A DNA stretch of 64,000 nt from Bacteroidales bacterium (lineage in GTDB: Bacteria; Bacteroidota; Bacteroidia; Bacteroidales; Paludibacteraceae). This document shows positions 62,772-64,000 of this stretch, in pieces. The DNA lies in the NCBI GenBank assembly GCA_012519425.1, contig JAAYQF010000093.1, forward strand, positions 1 to 64,000, in the 5' to 3' direction. A model generated the notes under the pieces. That model saw only the letters and a program-made list of their open reading frames with translations, was not told the DNA's origin and did not search any database. Made by a program: the position numbers and the translations under genes. Position 1 is the stretch's first letter, and each line of letters starts with the position of its first letter.

Positions 62772-64000
62772 ATGAAAACACATTTTTTTTCTATTTTTTT
62801 TCTTTTTACATGCCTAACGGCTTTTACTCAAAATTTCAACCCCATTATTCCGGATAATATTGCGGACCCTTCTATTTCGAAGTTTGGTGACACCTATTAT
62901 CTCTATGGTACTTCCGATATCGACCGCGGACTCGAAGAAATGGGTCCTCCGGTAGTGTGGAAATCCAAGGATTTCGTAAACTGGAGTTTTGAGGGTACCA
63001 TATTGAACGAAATTGACTGGAATAAACCCTATGTGTTTACCAATCGTGAAGGAAAAAAACATTACGGTTTCTTCCGCTACTGGGCTCCGGGAAGAGCAAT
63101 AAAAATCGGTAACCTGTACTATTTGTTCCCTACCATTGTTTCTCCCGACGGAAGGTGCCCCGTATATACAGTAGTGTCAGAATCACCGGACGGACCTTTC
63201 CGTTTTCAAAATGGAGACGGGTTATTCTGGGGTGAAGTGCCGGAAGGGAAAAAGAACAGTCAGCCTTTAACTCCTGACATCGATGTTGAGCCTTTTACTG
63301 ATGATGACGGAACCAATTATGTATTTTGGCGAAACCGCAATGCGGCCCAGGTAAATGAAGATTTTTCTTCCATTGTGGGAGATATCATCACCATGCCGAC
63401 CAAAAGGACTGCCTATTCCGAAGGTCCCACCATGTTCAAGAGAAATGGAATTTATTACTACGTATATACGCAGGGAGGTGATCAAAACTATCGCAACGCA
63501 TATATGATGAGTAAAGAAAGTCCTCTCAGCGGATTTGTGGCACCAAAAGGCAATGATGTATTTATTTCATCCTCACTTGAAGAAGGTGTCTGGGGTCCCG
63601 GACACGGAAATGTGTTTTATGATGAAGCATCAGACACCTATGTTTTTGCATACCTTGAATTTGGTGAGGGAAGCACAACACGCCAGGTTTTTGTCAATAA
63701 AATGGAGTTCAATCCTGATGGTACCATCAAAACCATCACTCCAAATTTTAAAGGTGTCGGTTACCTGAACAACACACCGGACACCAGAAACAATTTAGCT
63801 CTAAAAGCAAAAGCGACGGCTTCAAGTCATAAGAAAGAAAGGGTTTCTACAAAAAGAGTAGAAACAGACCAAAACAATCCTAAACCCAATGAGGGCTCTG
63901 TCGTAACCGTTTCCCGGACTTTTACATATGAACCTGAACATGCAATTGACGGGTCTAACGGCACACGCTGGGTAGCTTCGGGAGACGATATCAGACCTAA
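62772..64000 (+). CDS. Exported GH43-family glycosidase, cut by window end
   Basis: The frame stays open from ATG 62772 to the window end (409 codons and more). A signal peptide (MKTHFFSIFFLFTCLTAFTQ) is followed by a five-bladed beta-propeller with GH43 acids: Asp32 (NIADPSI, general base), Asp171 (DIDVEPFTDDDG, modulator) and Glu217 (AYSEGPTMFK, general acid). The part after about residue 345 leads into a discoidin/F5-8-type domain (FTYEPEHAIDGSNGTRWVAS) that is cut off. Such enzymes release arabinose, xylose or galactose units. It lies 141 bases after the mutarotase gene, in the same direction, with a probable terminator and a dispersed repeat between them. Confidence 0.88.
   Translation, partial: MKTHFFSIFFLFTCLTAFTQNFNPIIPDNIADPSISKFGDTYYLYGTSDIDRGLEEMGPPVVWKSKDFVNWSFEGTILNEIDWNKPYVFTNREGKKHYGFFRYWAPGRAIKIGNLYYLFPTIVSPDGRCPVYTVVSESPDGPFRFQNGDGLFWGEVPEGKKNSQPLTPDIDVEPFTDDDGTNYVFWRNRNAAQVNEDFSSIVGDIITMPTKRTAYSEGPTMFKRNGIYYYVYTQGGDQNYRNAYMMSKESPLSGFVAPKGNDVFISSSLEEGVWGPGHGNVFYDEASDTYVFAYLEFGEGSTTRQVFVNKMEFNPDGTIKTITPNFKGVGYLNNTPDTRNNLALKAKATASSHKKERVSTKRVETDQNNPKPNEGSVVTVSRTFTYEPEHAIDGSNGTRWVASGDDIRP

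Noticed and set aside
1..64000. CRISPR array or phage region
   Set aside because: No regularly spaced short repeats, no cas genes and no phage structural genes were seen; the repeats present are long paralogous coding stretches or short dispersed elements.

Overview
The window comes from an anaerobic member of the Bacteroidota, most likely order Bacteroidales. The evidence is the promoter type (-33 TTTG / -7 TAnnTTTG), several proteins with C-terminal type IX secretion (T9SS) sorting domains, a trimeric [FeFe]-hydrogenase, an S9B dipeptidyl peptidase, and a tmRNA tag of the G-E-x-N-Y-A-x-A-A type. I cannot fix the family or genus. No plasmid, phage or CRISPR locus is visible.

Region 1 (1-5.8 kb): a tmRNA gene with its terminator, then an AT-rich accessory island. 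The island carries a DUF1016/YhcG-like PD-(D/E)XK nuclease, an ankyrin-repeat protein, an AAA/DUF4143 ATPase, and the frameshifted remnant of an FtsK-gamma-like gene. A ~92-bp direct repeat that includes the tmRNA terminator bounds the island on both sides. A second ~118-bp repeat stands before each of the first two accessory genes, like a cassette junction. No integrase is left.

Region 2 (5.8-28.9 kb): mostly housekeeping genes. These are a membrane metallophosphoesterase; a hydCBA operon for a multimeric [FeFe]-hydrogenase whose HydB is fused to a GltD/NfnB-like NADPH oxidoreductase; groSL; a family-2 glycosyltransferase; a MATE exporter; nadC with a DUF4783 gene; a KamA-like radical SAM protein; a large sensor kinase overlapping a dipeptidyl peptidase IV gene; an MFS sugar transporter with a ROK sugar kinase; and tRNA-Ser(CGA).

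Region 3 (28.9-64 kb): a large fucose/glycoprotein-use locus, almost all on the minus strand. An AraC-type regulator is followed by an operon for L-fucose oxidation and uptake (aldo/keto reductase, zinc alcohol dehydrogenase, lactonase-type amidohydrolase, FucP symporter, lipoprotein GH29 fucosidase). Next come a T9SS-exported multidomain GH29 fucosidase, a T9SS LamG/Ig-like protein, and a tandem array of five paralogous 1,070-1,470-residue T9SS-exported putative zinc metallopeptidases with lectin-like modules. A mutarotase gene and a GH43 gene cut by the window end run divergently. Four promoters in this region share the same architecture: a TAnnTTTG -7 box, a TCGRTWTTGT half-site 32-33 bases upstream of it, and usually a second half-site 21 bases further (20 in one case). 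This is good in-sequence evidence for one AraC-type regulon.

Reading the locus together: secreted peptidases and fucosidases would open fucosylated glycoproteins (mucin-like, for example), free L-fucose would enter through FucP, and it would be oxidised by the non-phosphorylating route. The dehydratase and later steps are not in the window, and no SusC/SusD pair is present.
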